NCBI GenBank assembly: GCA_963971285.1
Contig: OZ020244.1
Coordinates: 27,156,001 to 27,220,000 of the forward strand
Reading direction: 5' to 3'
Length of the DNA stretch: 64,000 nucleotides
DNA from: Astropecten irregularis
Lineage: Eukaryota > Echinodermata > Asteroidea > Paxillosida > Astropectinidae
The notes under the pieces are model-generated. The model made no database searches, was not told the DNA's origin, and saw only the letters and a list, made by a program, of their open reading frames with translations. A program made the translations under genes and the position numbers. How positions within the stretch are numbered: the first letter of the stretch is position 1; each line of letters starts with the position of its first letter. Shown one piece after another: positions 12,418-24,400 of the stretch.

Positions 12418-12750
12418 GGCGCCTTCTTTTAGAAATTCGCCTTTTTTTCAGCGATACAAAAATCACACTTTGACACTAGAATTAACATTAACAACACGGA
12501 GAATAACGCTACCGCTAGGCAATGTTGTTTTCAGCTTCTGTACAGGTCATAGGTCAAGATGCTAAAAACAATAATAAAAACACAATTTGTTTCGTTTAAA
12601 AGATATATTATTTCAAAGTATATCTACAATTTATATTTATCATCATTCTACATATATTTTATCACATAGATTTACATGTTAACATTTATTTTAAATAATT
12701 AATGAGAAAATCTAAAATGAAAAATGTTAGAAGCTTAGTTAATTTTCAAG
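12418..12750. promoter_or_regulatory. Divergent promoter region CXXC1 / MRPL46
   Basis: The start codons of CXXC1 (minus) and MRPL46 (plus) are 333 bp apart and face away from each other, so both promoters must overlap here unless an unseen 5' non-coding exon exists. I see no clear TATA box. The middle is A+T-rich. A YY1-like AAGATGGC word overlaps the MRPL46 start codon at 12748. Promoter activity is inferred from position only. Confidence 0.55.
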
Positions 12751-12758
12751 ATGGCTGC
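12748..12758 (+). promoter_or_regulatory. YY1-like site overlapping MRPL46 start codon
   Basis: AAGATGGCTGC contains the YY1 core AAnATGGC and includes the MRPL46 ATG. This placement is typical of downstream YY1 sites at TATA-less housekeeping promoters. The motif is read directly; binding is inferred. Confidence 0.45.
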
Positions 12759-15700
12759 GCCCTGTAGAGCCTTTCGTCGCCTCGTGAATTTAAAGTTTGT
12801 TACAACGACAGCTTTAAGAGGTAAGATTGTTTGATTTCATGGAAACTTAGCACCATTCTTTGGTTTGCAAACACACTGTCAAGATTTTGTGATCTTTAAA
12901 TCTTCTCAAAAGCTAAAAAGTAGGTGGACATTATCACATTTGCACATTTGATTTGAGTGATGCAGTGTGTATGATGAGCTGCAGTCTGACTGCAGTGTAG
13001 TAATGAATGGAAGTTGAAACTGTGCGACAGAGGGCGCTATATAGCTTCTGTGCCATACGTCAGTGAGTTTTGGCCACCTAAAACAAATCCATTATTTAAG
13101 TTCTTAAAGAGCTAAAATGAGATAGAAACTTGCAGCAAATGTTCTCAAATCCTTAAATTTAAAACCCTAACGTTAGTAAAGAAATTTTGAAAAAATTTTC
13201 AGTGTAATAAAAATACAATCAAATACGACACCAGGCCAGCAGCAAATGCCGGGAAAACGGAAAAGTTAACCTAATAACTATGACCCTAGGGCCTCCGTTT
13301 CCTAGGGCCTCCGTTTTCCCACTTGTTGCAAATTGCCTGTCCGCACTTGCATCCCGCAACGTTCTGGTGTGGGTAGTCTCAGTCTGTTTAGTCCTGTTAG
13401 TGTAATAATACCAGACCCATCAGATCAAGAGTTGTCCTAATCAGACCGGAAAACTTTATTCAGCTAAGGATTTCGTATGTGAAATGTCGCATATATTAGT
13501 TACCATTCCCCCCATAATTTCCCTCAAAATAGAAAGCTCTGACCGCCTTCCACAAATTAAACCTTGCTAATATAATCAAGATCGAGGACACCACCACTAT
13601 CATATTTAAGTAGACCCAGTAACTGGGGTGCTGAACTTCCTTTTTTTAATTTTGGGGTTGACAGTCGGTATAGCACCCCAGAGAATTGCATAGGCTTAAA
13701 TGTACACAGAAAAAATTGTAGTTTTTGTACTTAACCAATGGTACTTGCGATGAAAATGTCCCCAAATGATAACAAAGTCATCATAGATCGGCTTGAAAAT
13801 CGCTCAGTCTCTTCTCAGATTGTCAGGGATGAAATGCAGCTTATCAAAACCCAGGCGATCACGATCAGACGGCGGCCATTTTGTGTGGCTCTGTTCCACA
13901 CATTTTTGCCGGCAAAAATATGAGTGTAAAGTTCGGAGCCACCTGTTTTTATCATTTGTATTGTTTCCAATATCTCGATAGGTTCTTCTCATCCAAAGCT
14001 GCATCCCTTCTACATCAGAAGATACACAATCCCACAGAGCCAGTCCTCCACCTTGCCCACAGAGCCCAAAGCCCACACATCATGGCAGCTGCTGAGTGCC
14101 GTCTGCCTGGAGCGATACCCAGTCTTGTCTCAAGATCTCGGAGAAATGGAGGCAAATTACAAGGGAATGCTTGAAACCGTTGAGCTTGAGAACAGTCTGC
14201 TCTCGGACCATGAGCTGCAACTTGCACAGGACAAGTACGAAATTATGCAAATATTTGTCATATATCACATTTTGCTTTTTTAATACTTTGGCATTTTACA
14301 AAGCGGCAAGGGTCTGCAATGCCCCCTCACCCAAGAAGGGATGGCTAAATCAGGACCATGGTTTTTCTCTTATGTCTGTGGTACTAATTATAATTCTTAC
14401 TTATTCGACACATGCCATCTCTTTATTTTTATGGTTTGAATTTGTTTGTCATCCTTTAGGGAGAAGGCTTTGAGGAGGCAGAGTGGAGCTGAGGAGGATG
14501 ATGATGATGGTAGTGAGCTTGTCTCTGCCTTGGATCTAGAAGACCAGTATACTGAGGAGCTGAATCAGTTTAATCCAGCCAGCAGGGTTTCAGGTAGTCT
14601 ATGATTTGTTGTCTGACATCGCACAGGGGTGGAAAGTGTCACTTTAATATCCCTAGCCCTCTGCATGTTATGTAACCCTAAACCTCTGCATTTACTGTTC
14701 CTGTATGTGAAAATATCAACCCAATTAAATTTCTGTCAACTCATTTGTGTTTTTGTTTTTTTTCAGAAGCTGACAACCTACAAAGTCTTCAACGACAGCT
14801 GCTGGATAAACTGGTGCTGTTGGTGAAGTGTAAAGTTGGTGATAAAAGCCTATGGATGATGCCTCAGGGTACCAGACAAGATGGAGAGTCCATGAGACAG
14901 GTCTGTTGTGGTTACATTCGGAATTGGCTACGGCTTGATTGTACACCAGTCTATGGCAGCCAAGCTGCAGCTGCTTCCCATAGACCTGTGTGTAATTTCA
15001 AGCAGTGTAGTTAGTATCAGATTTCTAATTGAGATACTTGACCTTCAAATTAATCTTGTCAGTTTCCCTTGTGGTTATTTGATGATAATATTGATTTAAA
15101 ATCCGCATCCTAATAGTGATCAACTATGTACTGTTTCTCAGGTTGCAGCATTGCAGCTGCGAGTATCGATAAAATGGTCCTTGGGATATAGCGGTATTTG
15201 AGTGGTTTCATGGCTTCTGACTGCCAAACGAACACCGCCAACATAGGGCTGGATAGCTAAGTTTGAAAAGCGCTGGTACGGTACTCTGAAGATTGCTGGT
15301 TCAAATCCCACTCCAGTCAATGTGTTTTTGTTCACTTTTCAATGATTTGAAATACTTAAAGGTGACTCTGCTTCATCAGAGGGAGAACTTCTTGTTGTAA
15401 CAGCCGTACTTCAAACTGAAATAATATACAGTACTAGTCTTGCGTCAATTGAACCATGCACATCTATGGCGGATCCCTCTTTTTAAAGTTCAGTGTATTT
15501 GCTCAGATGAGGCACAAGTCTTATGTAATGGGAGACTTTTGAGACGTTAGCGGCAGCAGACTAACTCTCTTTTTGCTATCACTGAGCATGCGCGCGCAAT
15601 TGTGAGCATGTGCGCGTTGTTGTGCGCCTGCGTGCGCGTGCGCTATCAAGTTCAATACCCAGCTCCAAAGTCTCCCATTAAAAGCTCTTAATGCTGGAAA

Positions 15701-17234
15701 GTTTCTGCAGTAACCTACATTAAGCGACCAAGAATGTGTTGGTAGGGAGTTTGGGTAGGCAGCATGTAATGTGGGTTGTGGATGAGTGGAGAGGGCTTGT
15801 TTGTTTCAGGCACGAGATCAGTGATCCTGCTGCTCCGGATCCTGCATGGGACGTGGATCTGCAAGATCGCTGATTGCGTGCCTGAAACAAACATGCCCTT
15901 TGTTTGAGTAGAGGTTGTAGTATCTGAGATGAATCTCAACCTTCAGTTCTGCATTCTGTGTCCTGCTGCAGGTGGTGGACCGCATTCTACGTTCCCACTG
16001 TGGCATGATGGAGATGTGGAGGGTCCGTGTGTTTGGCAACGCCCCCAGCGCCTGCTTCAAGTACGTCTACCCGCTGGAGATACAGCAAGAACAACAGTGC
16101 AAGGGAGCAAAGGTAAAAACAAACTAGACATTTATGTCTGTTGATAACAGAACATAAGGCTTTTCCGATCGTGCTATAACAGACTTTAATGTGTCACAAA
16201 GAAAGACCTTCCATATAGGGACTTTGTTTGGACTACGTTTGGTTTAGTAAGATTGACAGTTTAAAAGTAACAAAAGTGGGGTCCAGAAAACCCTTGTGTT
16301 GAGGCTATGGGCTTTTTTGACAAGAAAAAGAGGAAGGAAAGAAGAAGAAAAACAAAAATCCAAACAAAAGCAAAGGCTTTTCCGCTTTGCTCGGAAAAGC
16401 AAAAAAAAAAAAGGTTTCTATTACAGGCCCACTACATTGTATCTATGGCATGTTATGTGTATTGCAAGGGACAGATAGCTTTTTTCTGTTCTGCAGTAAT
16501 AAATGTCAGGATGATTTTCCACTTTAATAGCAAAATTACTCAACAGATTGACATTTTGGCCTGGGTCTTTTTAGCAGGTTAAAGGTAGTATCATACATTG
16601 GTTTTTGTCAAAGAAATACAGAATCATGTGCAAACATATCAAGGACGATACAGTAACAGTCCTCTGTGAAAATGTCAGTCCCATACGGTGCCCACTTTTT
16701 GAAAAAAACAGTGAAAAACAGCCACAGTATTTCTTAAGTCTTTTCTCTTTTAATTAAAAGATCAAAAAGATTTTCTGTCGTTGTTTTACTAATTTCTGGA
16801 TAAATATACCATTTCATGCGGAAATATTTTTAATAACGGGAGGTTTCTACCACCACCATCTTCATACCCTGTAAGTTATACGTAAATCTGTGAACATTTC
16901 TGTTTTGGTTTCTTACCAAAGTATGATACTACCTTTAAGAGCAAAGCCTGGACAGTCCATATTGTAGGCACTTGCATGCATTTTTTATATTGGTTTTAAA
17001 CCAATGAATTCTGAACGTGGACACCTTTTCAAAGTTTTTTCTTTCCGTTGTCTATGTGTTCCTGTTTAGATCTTCTTCTACAAGGCCAGATTACTGAGCG
17101 GAGACATCAAGGTCAACGACAGTATCATTGAAGACTATGCTTGGGTCAAGCCAAGTGAATTGGACAAATACCTCATCCCATCCTATCTAGACACAGTGAG
17201 GAAATTCCTTGTGCCCATTCATGTACCTGTATAG
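12751..17234 (+). CDS. MRPL46: MRPL46, mitochondrial large ribosomal subunit protein
   Basis: Component of the mitochondrial 39S ribosomal subunit, carrying a Nudix-like fold. Exons: 12751-12820, 13982-14234, 14460-14593, 14767-14900, 15972-16112, 17070-17234; 298 aa with an in-frame TAG at 17232. Human MRPL46 is 279 aa. The N terminus (MAAPCRAFRRLV...IRRYTI) is basic and Ser/Thr-rich without acidic residues, as expected of a mitochondrial targeting peptide. Conserved blocks: SWQLLSAVCLERYPV, ENSLLSDHEL, LVLLVKCKVGDKSLWMMPQG, FGNAPSACFKYVYP, GAKIFFYKARLLSGD, YAWVKPSEL. The exon 2 acceptor at 13980-13981 follows a good pyrimidine tract; an alternative in-frame acceptor would start the exon at 14063 and shorten the leader by 27 aa. 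Intron 4 uses a weak GTCTGT donor but joins two conserved blocks in frame. Confidence 0.93.
15138..15365 (+). mobile_element. tRNA-derived SINE
   Basis: Family copy with a degraded A box and a GGTTCAAATCC B box, tail TTCACTTTTCAATGA. MRPL46 intron 4. Confidence 0.65.
15530..15680. repeat. GGAGACTTTTGAGAC palindromic repeat
   Basis: ATGGGAGACTTTTGAGACG at left and AAAGTCTCCCATT at right, with a run of GCGCG/TGCGCG words inside; MRPL46 intron 4. Confidence 0.55.
15796..15899. mobile_element. Short palindromic MITE (GTTTGTTTCAGGCACG family)
   Basis: About 104 bp; arms CTTGTTTGTTTCAGGCACGA and its near complement GCGTGCCTGAAACAAACATG; MRPL46 intron 4. Confidence 0.65.
16579..16938. mobile_element. 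TTAA-flanked MITE (AGGTAGTATCATACTTTGG family)
   Basis: TTAAAGGTAGTATCATAC at left, GTATGATACTACCTTTAA at right, about 360 bp, in MRPL46 intron 5. The flanking TTAA fits piggyBac-type insertion. Confidence 0.7.
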
Positions 17235-17937
17235 TGTGAAGAAGTCAATGCGTTTTAATACAGGCTTGTGTTGCAAGGAACTTTGGACAGAAACTTCATG
17301 GTTGACTTTTGTGAATACCGGTAACTGTCGGAACTAGCTTTAATCTTGGATCTTGTGGAGTGGATCGTGTCAACTATGTGGAGCCACCATATTAGACTCG
17401 GTTATACCGGCTGTCTAGAAGCCTTTTCTTCTTGGGAACTATGAGATGGACGTGGGTGAGATAGTCAGGCCAGCCCTATGGGCCATCTCCAAAAACACAT
17501 GCTCCAGTGTGGCTATGTTCTTCTGTTTCAAATGTGTGACAACTAATAATTGGATATTCGGCAATTCTGTGTAATGGCTTCAAGTGGATCACAAAGTGTT
17601 TCAATGGGAGACTTTTGACTGACCATTGTTTATCTAAAGAAAGTGCATACGTCCGGTGTCCAGTGCTCTACGCCAAGAGTACGCGAAAAAATTAAACATG
17701 TTTATTTTGTGCGTACGTGTCGCGTACTCCTTATGCGTACTCGGCGTATTGTTACATAAGCCAGCGTAGACTAGTGTAGGAACAGCGTAGGAATAGCGTA
17801 GGGCAGCGCAGTCCCTACGCAACGCTACTGTATACATAAGGCCCGGTGTGAAAGGGGCTTTTAAATGAATCCATTCGGTTTCCCTTTATTGATTAAAAAG
17901 TTGTACATCCTGTTTTAGTAATCCTTCATGTTCCGTG

Positions 17938-18236
17938 TCTCAGGTTGCATCATTATTAATGCTGCACGTATCTCAGATGATCCTTGGGATATAGCAGTAT
18001 GTGACTATGTGAGTGGTTTCATGGCTACTGACTGCCAAATGAACAAAGATAATTGACTATTGGGGACGGACACCACCAACATAGGACTGGATAGCTCAGT
18101 TGGTAAGAGTGCTGGTACGGTATTCCTGTGGTCACTGGTTTGAATCCGCCTCAAGTCAATTTTTCTTTGTTCACTTTTCAAATGACTTAAAATTAATCCA
18201 GTCAGTTTCCCTTGTGGTTATTTGATGATTATGCTT
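17938..18236 (+). mobile_element. tRNA-derived SINE
   Basis: Full-length copy with A box TAGCTCAGTTGG, a mutated B box and tail CAGTTTCCCTTGTGGTTATT. Confidence 0.7.
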
Positions 18237-18938
18237 TACCATTTGACAAATGTTGAGAAACACAAAAGACACACAGTTTGCTATGTCAAGTTACTTCACC
18301 CGTAAGTTGGTTTTTTTTTTTTTTTATTACAAATCTCTCTTTGCAATGAGCGGATATAATATATACAAAGTTAACATTTTTACAAGCCGCTTCATTCTAA
18401 ATTACTGGAAGAATCTACTGAGAGTTAAAAAAAAATTAATTGTTTTGACTACTGACATACATCTCTTCTCTTTTGTACAATAAAATGATGCAGATGATTC
18501 AATGCCAAGGTATAATATGCCTACCCTCTCATTTAACCAAAAAATGACACAAATAGAAGAGAAAATGCTGACAATACTTCCTTTCTATTCAAATCAGGAT
18601 GACCGATTCAAAGTTTGTAATTTTTCAGCAGATAAGTTTAAAATCATTCAACAAAACAAAAACTAATTTAGAACATAATCACTTCTTCTACCATCTTCAT
18701 AGATGTAGTTTCAATCAATTTTTCATCTTACCTCTACATCTTCTCCATTATGAGCTTAATAATACTCGGTAAAAATAAATCCATGAACAAGAAATATTTT
18801 CATATTTTTGTTCTGAAACTACTTTGAAATTGTGAATGTTGATTCTCCCTACACTTTGTACCTAACCACGGTAGCAGAGGTAGGTAACTGCATGATTTCA
18901 ATACGTTAAATTGCCAAGGCTAATGTCAACAATACAGG

Positions 18939-19303
18939 TAAAGGTAGTAACATACTTTGGTAAGACACCAAAACAAAAGTGTTCACAGATTTACCTATAA
19001 CTTACAGGGTATGAAGATGTGGTGGTAGAAACATACCGTTAAAATGTTTCCGCCTGAAATGGTGTATTTATCCAGAAATTAGTAAAACAATGACCGAAAA
19101 TCTTTTTGATCTTTTAAAAGATCAAAAATAAAAGAGAAAAGACTTAAAGTTAAGAAATACTGTGGCTGTTTTTTACTGTTTTTGTCAAAAAGTGGGCACC
19201 GTATGGGACTGAAATTTTCATAGATGACTGTTACTGTATCTCTCTTGATATTCCATGAATCTGTATTTCTTTGATAAAAACCAAAGTATGATACTACCTT
19301 TAA
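18939..19303. mobile_element. TTAA-type MITE (AGGTAGTATCATACTTTGG family)
   Basis: Same family and length; the left TTAA has decayed to GTAA. Downstream of MRPL46. Confidence 0.65.
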
Positions 19304-21488
19304 ACAGAACAGGCACTCTCTAATAAAACATGTCCCAGCGACCCTTACCAATCCACATTTGATGTCAAACCAACAAATACACCAGAGTACATGTATTACT
19401 TGAAGGCTACATATGTATATAATATATATATGAAATAACAGACTGATATATCCTTCAGTGTCATCATTCATGATTTACAACAGTCCTGAGAAACTTGCTA
19501 CATGCTATCTGCCCTTCTACTCTCTGAAACCTTGAAAAAAAATCTCTGAGCAACCATCTGCCAAAAAAAACATGAAAATTTGGACAGCACAATCTTGCCT
19601 TTATAGCTGCTCTCTCTTATACGTTCACCATTATTTAATCGAGTTTGTTGTCCAAAGACGATAAAAAGATACATTTAGACTTTATAACTGGAATAAGATT
19701 TCAAAAGGTGCTGCCTACTTTTGCAGCATTCAACAAATTCTCTAAAACTGTACAAACCTGACGTTTTTGCTTTGTTGCCTTTATGCGGCAACAATACACA
19801 ATGCCAAAACAAATGTTAGAATTTACATTCAGAGGAATACATGGAATAAAGTACACACACTTTTTCGCTAATTAATTGGTGTTTTTTTTATATGAAAGCC
19901 CCAAAGCAAGGACATAAATATCTCTCAATATTAAGAATTCCTGCCTACAAGGAAAGGGACACATGTCTGTCCTTGCATAACAGCGGGAAGTGTGCATTAT
20001 ATTTGGGAGAAATAATTTACAATGTGGCTCACATACTCTCCTGATGTTTACTCCTGAAATTCATCTCTATAATATACATTATTATATAAATAATAAAAAC
20101 AAATTCAAACCTCCAAATTCCTACAGTCGCAGGTTTGAAATCTTGATTCAGGCAGTTTTCCTTGAAATGAACTTCAAACCTTTTCTTAGCATTCTCAAGT
20201 CTAAAATTTGCATTGATGCAATAGTTTTCTGGAAGTCACTTGGCTGGAACTCCTTGTCAACCAAAGAAATATGTATTAAGCAAAGCAGATTTTGCTTAGC
20301 TAATAAGACATGATAACCAGCTAATGCTGCATTGCATTGTCTCAGGAATGGCTCTGTATATGCCAGAGACACACAAAAAAACTGCTCCCTACAAATGGTC
20401 ATACTAAAGTGTCTCACCCCAAGAAAATCATAAGAAAACTCAAATAAAATAAAGTCATTTCCTTTTTTGAATATCACTTGAAACTGACTGCACATAATTT
20501 GCCTCACGTTATATGGGCTTGGGCCTAGTTACGCAATTCGCAAGTCAACAGCCAGTTAAAGTTACAATGGTGTACTGCTTTTCGATTGTAGCTTTTGTTT
20601 GTGCAAAGAACAAATATCTGCTAAGAAACAGGTTTGTGCTACAGCAGTTCTACACAATTGAGCTCTGCTGTCATAGTAAACACAAGGTTCCTTCAGAGAG
20701 AAGAGACGGACTAAGAACAATTGATTCCATTTTGGAACAAAAAAACATTAATGAAGACCATGATATACAAGATTTAGGAAGACATTCCCCTACAAGGATA
20801 TCTTAATACTTAAACAATCTTAATACTAGCATGATAATGCAACTCAACTAGCTAATTAAAGCAAGTTACAGAATGCTTAAAACCTACATAAATCGTTCCT
20901 CCTGTTTCAATAATCATTATATTACAAAAACGTCTTCGGAACTCAAATCTTACATAGAAATGGTGCAGACTTGAGAGAGGTAACACACAATGCATGGGGT
21001 AATTGCTGCGTTTGACAACTTACCTGAGATTTTCACACAAAATGATGGCATCTTGTTACACCATATGAATGAATGGGTCTAGGGGGAAAAACTTCCCCCA
21101 TTCCCCCAAAACGATCCCCCAAACACTACCCATAAGTTTTGGCACCTCTCAGTTTAAAAAGACAACACAAAAACACCTGCAGCATAACATGATGTCCCCC
21201 CCTAAAAAAACACAAAAAAAAACCCAAAATTAATCCTCAAAATCATCTGAAACAAAAGCCGGATCCTCAAAATCACCTCAAAGAAAGAAATCCTAGAACA
21301 CAACATGCTATTAAGAAGTGTGGCAGTCACGGCTAGGAGTTTGCTCTGGGCAACCCCTCAACCCCTACTTGCTAATGCCGACAGCGAGTTCAAGAACAAC
21401 ATCGTCACTTTCTTTTCTATCAGAACGAAAATGAAGCTAAAACCAGAAGTGAATAAAACCGAGACCTGATAATTGTTGTTTTCCATTT

Positions 21489-24400
21489 TCACTCCATCTC
21501 CTCAAATCGGTTACGCATGACCTTTTTGACGGCGTCCCTGTACGTGTCGGTTGCTGCGATGTCATAATTTCCGCCTTTTACTCCGAGACCAGCCCCAGCT
21601 TGCCTCTTCTGGACCTGTAACAGAAAAAAAACGACGACCAATAGTTCAAACGAAAGAACATCATTAACACTAGTGGGTTAACCGATCCACAAAGGAACAA
21701 TGTTTCATCTGCATTTAAACATGGCAAAGTGCTGTAGCAATTTGAACAATTAGTCAATCTGTTGTACAATGGGAAGTCAAATTCGCACATTTTCAAATTT
21801 TACCAACATCGTTGGTCGGAATTGAGACGAGGGCGGATATTACATTTGTATTAATGAATACAGAAATCTAAATGAGGGTAAGAATTGAAAAACCTGTGTA
21901 TAAACATTGAGACAGCAATGAAAGTTATTGTTTGGTATGGACATTTATATTTAAACAGCACTGCTACTGTACGGACCATTAACCCTTTCAGCCCGGGCAT
22001 GCCTGGTGTTTTTTTGTTTTGTATACTGGCCTCATTATCAGTCACTGGTCAAAAAGAGATGTCATGTGTGCAGGGAGCTAGGCCTAAACAATGGTTGAAT
22101 ACCATCCAACAATACCCCGAATTCCAAGCAGAGGTAATCGGTGTCACAGCAGCTGTGTTCCGAACTCACAGATTGCAGCCTGCTTGAAAATGCCAAACTA
22201 TTCAAATGCAAATTAAGGGGGGTAGATGTACCACAATGAGCAGAAAATAAAGGTTCATTAAACCTCTTGTTCCAGACAGTACCCCCATTCAATGTATTTC
22301 AATGGAAATAACGAAACAATCACGAATATTCTCACGCCATGATGCAAACTGCTATAGCTGCTTCCCTAGCAGAAGGGGTTAATGGAAACCACAACCTTGG
22401 ACCTTAGACCTACCTGGATTGGATCGGTACGTCCCTGTTGCTTCTTGCCCAGTCCTGTTCCCTTGTTCCATCCCATCTTCTGCAGCATCTGATTGCCAAT
22501 GTTGTCTTCTTTCAAACCCGCCTTGGTAGGTTCTTCATAGGGCCTGTTGCACAGAAATAAGGTCGGAGATGGTCAATACAAAGATAAGAGTACTCTATAA
22601 CATTCATTCTCAAATATCCACCCAAACTGCCCGCCCCCACTCAGAAGACGTTTGGCTGGAAAATCTCCCGACTCCAACAAAGTCCAACCACAGTACCTGT
22701 ATGGCAATTCATTGGCTCAAGTTAGGCTGTAAAGGCTCCACATGTGACCTTCTCCGTCAAAATGAGTCATAATCCACAATTTTGCAAACGGATTTATCTA
22801 CATGATCAATGCCCATGTAGCATGCATCATTTGCTATATTGCTGCGCTAGCGAAATATGTCTGTGAAAACTGTTCATGGGTTGATTTCACGAAGCCCTAC
22901 GATCGATCATAACTCGAGTTACACACAAAGAATATCCAATCATATCCTACATAGGGCAGCAATCATAGGTCCTACGATTGCTAGTAGATTACAATGAGTT
23001 TGGTGAAATTGACCCAAGACCTAATAAAAAAGCACTAAGCAATCCAACTTATCATCTGAGAGTGGGTCATAGCCTCATGGTATTGGTTCCAGTTCAACTT
23101 ACACTGTGGGTTTCGGAGGACGGAACTTCTTCTTTGGCGGTGTTTCGTCCACCCCAAACTTTTGCCGTCTCTCCTTTGCTCGATCCCGATACTGATACTG
23201 AAATGAAACAGCAAAGATCGACATAGATCAGGTCATGTGGTTCCTCTCAGGTGGGAAGCTTCAAGGAGGCAATGACAGCAACTGCCATGATACCCCTGGC
23301 CATCACCTTAGTTCTCCTTCAAATGTTGAAGTAGGCTTTTTAAGAAGGATTCTAACTAGGAATAGAGCCGGCCTTGATCTTGTGCTTTAATGAGCAAGGC
23401 ACTTACATCAGTATAGGGCAGCTTCCATTAGAAGATCAAAATGTCTACGATGACAGATGTTGAAGGCACGATGGCCAAGACATGAGCCACACAGGCCACA
23501 ATATCTCCTCTATATTCCATGCTAAGGTCATGTCCCAAATCTCTGGCCGCAAATTACACATGCACCTATGGCAGCCAAAAGTAAGTGACTGCAGCCGTTT
23601 CCATAGACTTCTTGTGTGTGTTTGCAGACACAGCCAGAGATTTGGGACACAGCCTTAGTAGTGTTGTAATGGGGCACTATCGCCATTGAAGCCCTGCTTG
23701 CAGTTGCAGCGGCGGCAGCGGCACGGACACGGTCACATCAGTAAGACAAGAGACACACCTGTTCTGTTGTATGCCACACTCAAGACTGACACACTGTGGG
23801 CAGTGGCCAAGCCACTATATCAATGGACACACTTGGGTGATTTATTATAAATATTCATCAACACCATACATTCACTATAGTAGTGACTTAATAATGTTCT
23901 TCCAGTAGGCTAAGGCTTTGTACTCACATCGACATCCCCCTCTTCCTGATCGGCATATTCATGTGACCCCTGCTTGAGGTTGGCCAGATTCTGCTTGTGA
24001 AGCTCCGAGAACTGCTGGTGCTTGACCAGGATCTCCTTGGAGGGGAACTGGCGCTTGCACAGTAGGCAGATCAGCTTGGACCAGTCCGTCAGTGCATCCA
24101 GCGTAGTGGACTGGTTGCCGGTTGCAGAAGCGGGATTCGCGGCGGCGGAAGCTGGGTGGATATCAGGTTCGGGGTCACTGTCGCTGCCTCCTCCGTAAGA
24201 AGCCACGATGCCGAGCTGTAATCCCAATAACACCACATCAACTTATGTCTGAATGTTTTTTGAAGGCTTCCTACCAATCAATTTTTTACAAAAATGTCAT
24301 CAGGCTAGACCACCTCACCCAAAATTGATTCCTTCAAGTGAACAGTTTCCTTTGACTCGTTATTGAAGTACAATATGTGGCTATGAATTCAGAGGCTAGG

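Larger units (their letters stand above)
17235..21488. other. Convergent intergenic region / probable 3' UTRs of MRPL46 and RBM5/10-like gene
   Basis: No credible coding exon between the two stop codons. The first part carries a partial palindrome of the GGGAGACTTTTGA family near 17604, a SINE at 17938 and a TTAA-flanked MITE at 18939. From about 19,310 to 21,450 I recognise no repeat and the sequence is A+T-rich, which fits a long 3' UTR of the minus-strand gene. A candidate ATTAAA polyadenylation word for MRPL46 lies near 17,891; no cleavage site can be fixed. Confidence 0.5.

Noticed and set aside
14063-14234. Shorter version of MRPL46 exon 2
   Set aside because: The AG before 14063 is in frame, but the upstream acceptor at 13981 has the better pyrimidine tract and gives a fuller mitochondrial leader; kept as an alternative only.
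16296-16582. Lysine-rich reading frames in MRPL46 intron 5
   Set aside because: Purine-rich low-complexity intron sequence followed by a MITE; MRPL46 is complete without it.
19990-20806. Several 90-120 codon reading frames
   Set aside because: They overlap on both strands in A+T-rich sequence, lack family resemblance and lie where a 3' UTR is expected.
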